Positions 20,876 to 21,027 of a stretch of DNA of 21,027 nt are shown here, piece by piece (position 1 is the first letter of the stretch; every line of letters starts with the position of its first letter). Source of the DNA: an uncultured Eubacteriales bacterium (lineage in GTDB: Bacteria > Bacillota > Clostridia > Oscillospirales > Oscillospiraceae); assembly GCA_900549645.1 (NCBI GenBank), contig URPD01000034.1:1-21027 (forward strand). Direction: 5' to 3'. The position numbers were made by a program, and so were the translations under genes. The notes under the pieces are model-generated. The model searched no databases and was not told where the DNA came from. It worked only from the letters and a program-made list of their open reading frames with translations.

Positions 20876-21027
20876 AGTAGAATACATCGGGACGGCACAG
20901 TGGCCGTCCCCTACGATGGTGTTCGAAGTGCATCCTTTCTTTTCCCCTCTGCTCGTGACGCCCCTCTGGCACCCCCTTCGGCACTTCGTGCCACTTCCCC
21001 TAGAAGGGGCAGCGCTTCGCGGCAAAG
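20876..21027. repeat. Hairpin-rich intergenic repeat (incomplete at window end)
   Basis: No reading frame is supported after rqcP. The segment contains short perfect hairpins: GGGACGGC/GCCGTCCC (20889-20910), GGCAC-TTC-GTGCC near 20979-20991 and CCCCT-AGA-AGGGG near 20997-21009. Sequence of this style (GC-rich, with GGCACTTCGTGCC and a T-rich tract) recurs between genes in many Oscillospiraceae-type genomes, by recollection. It may be a non-autonomous mobile or REP-like element. The far end is cut off. Confidence 0.6.

Overview
This 21 kb window looks like chromosomal DNA of a GC-rich, low-oxygen Firmicute, most likely a Clostridia/Oscillospirales-type gut bacterium. The evidence is the strong AGGAGG-type ribosome binding sites, sigma-A promoters of the TTGNNN-17-TATAAT type, a MurT/GatD pair, an acetyl-CoA hydrolase/transferase-type CoA-transferase, an HU-RqcP (YabO) pair next to a SpoVB/YabM-like flippase, and a GC-rich intergenic hairpin repeat of a kind common in that group. 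Species assignment is inference. I see no rRNA, tRNA or CRISPR array. Long frames opposite the real genes are GC-driven shadows.

Left part, minus strand (1-6264). The end of an IS3-family-like insertion sequence lies at the left edge. Next comes a three-gene ABC importer (lipoprotein, permease, ATPase) of the TrpXYZ-like type. Its transcript starts with a 33-codon leader peptide carrying nine Phe/Tyr codons, followed by overlapping antiterminator and terminator hairpins. This is a nearly textbook ribosome-mediated attenuator and the most interesting item here: it predicts that the importer handles aromatic amino acids, probably Tyr/Phe, and is switched on by charged-tRNA shortage. Upstream are a CoA-transferase gene (fermentative acyl-CoA/acetate exchange) and murC, with its own terminator and a very good promoter.

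Middle, plus strand (6265-16195). cca, a family-4 uracil-DNA glycosylase, a DUF2156 protein and a GNAT acetyltransferase are packed as one operon that ends in two tandem terminator-like hairpins. A strong extended -10 promoter then drives glmS-murT-gatD-(MTA/SAH deaminase-like amidohydrolase)-(PHP phosphoesterase). The first three join glutamine-dependent amino-sugar synthesis to glutamine-dependent amidation of lipid II; the last two are translationally coupled and probably handle adenosine-type by-products.

Right part (16196-21027). A small membrane-anchored protein of unknown function (minus strand) is divergent from an FAD-dependent oxidoreductase of the COG2509 type. The oxidoreductase has a structured leader with a palindrome at the start site and a terminator-like hairpin just before the ribosome binding site. 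A MurJ/SpoVB-like flippase, HU and RqcP follow, each with visible control signals, and the window ends in a hairpin-rich intergenic repeat.
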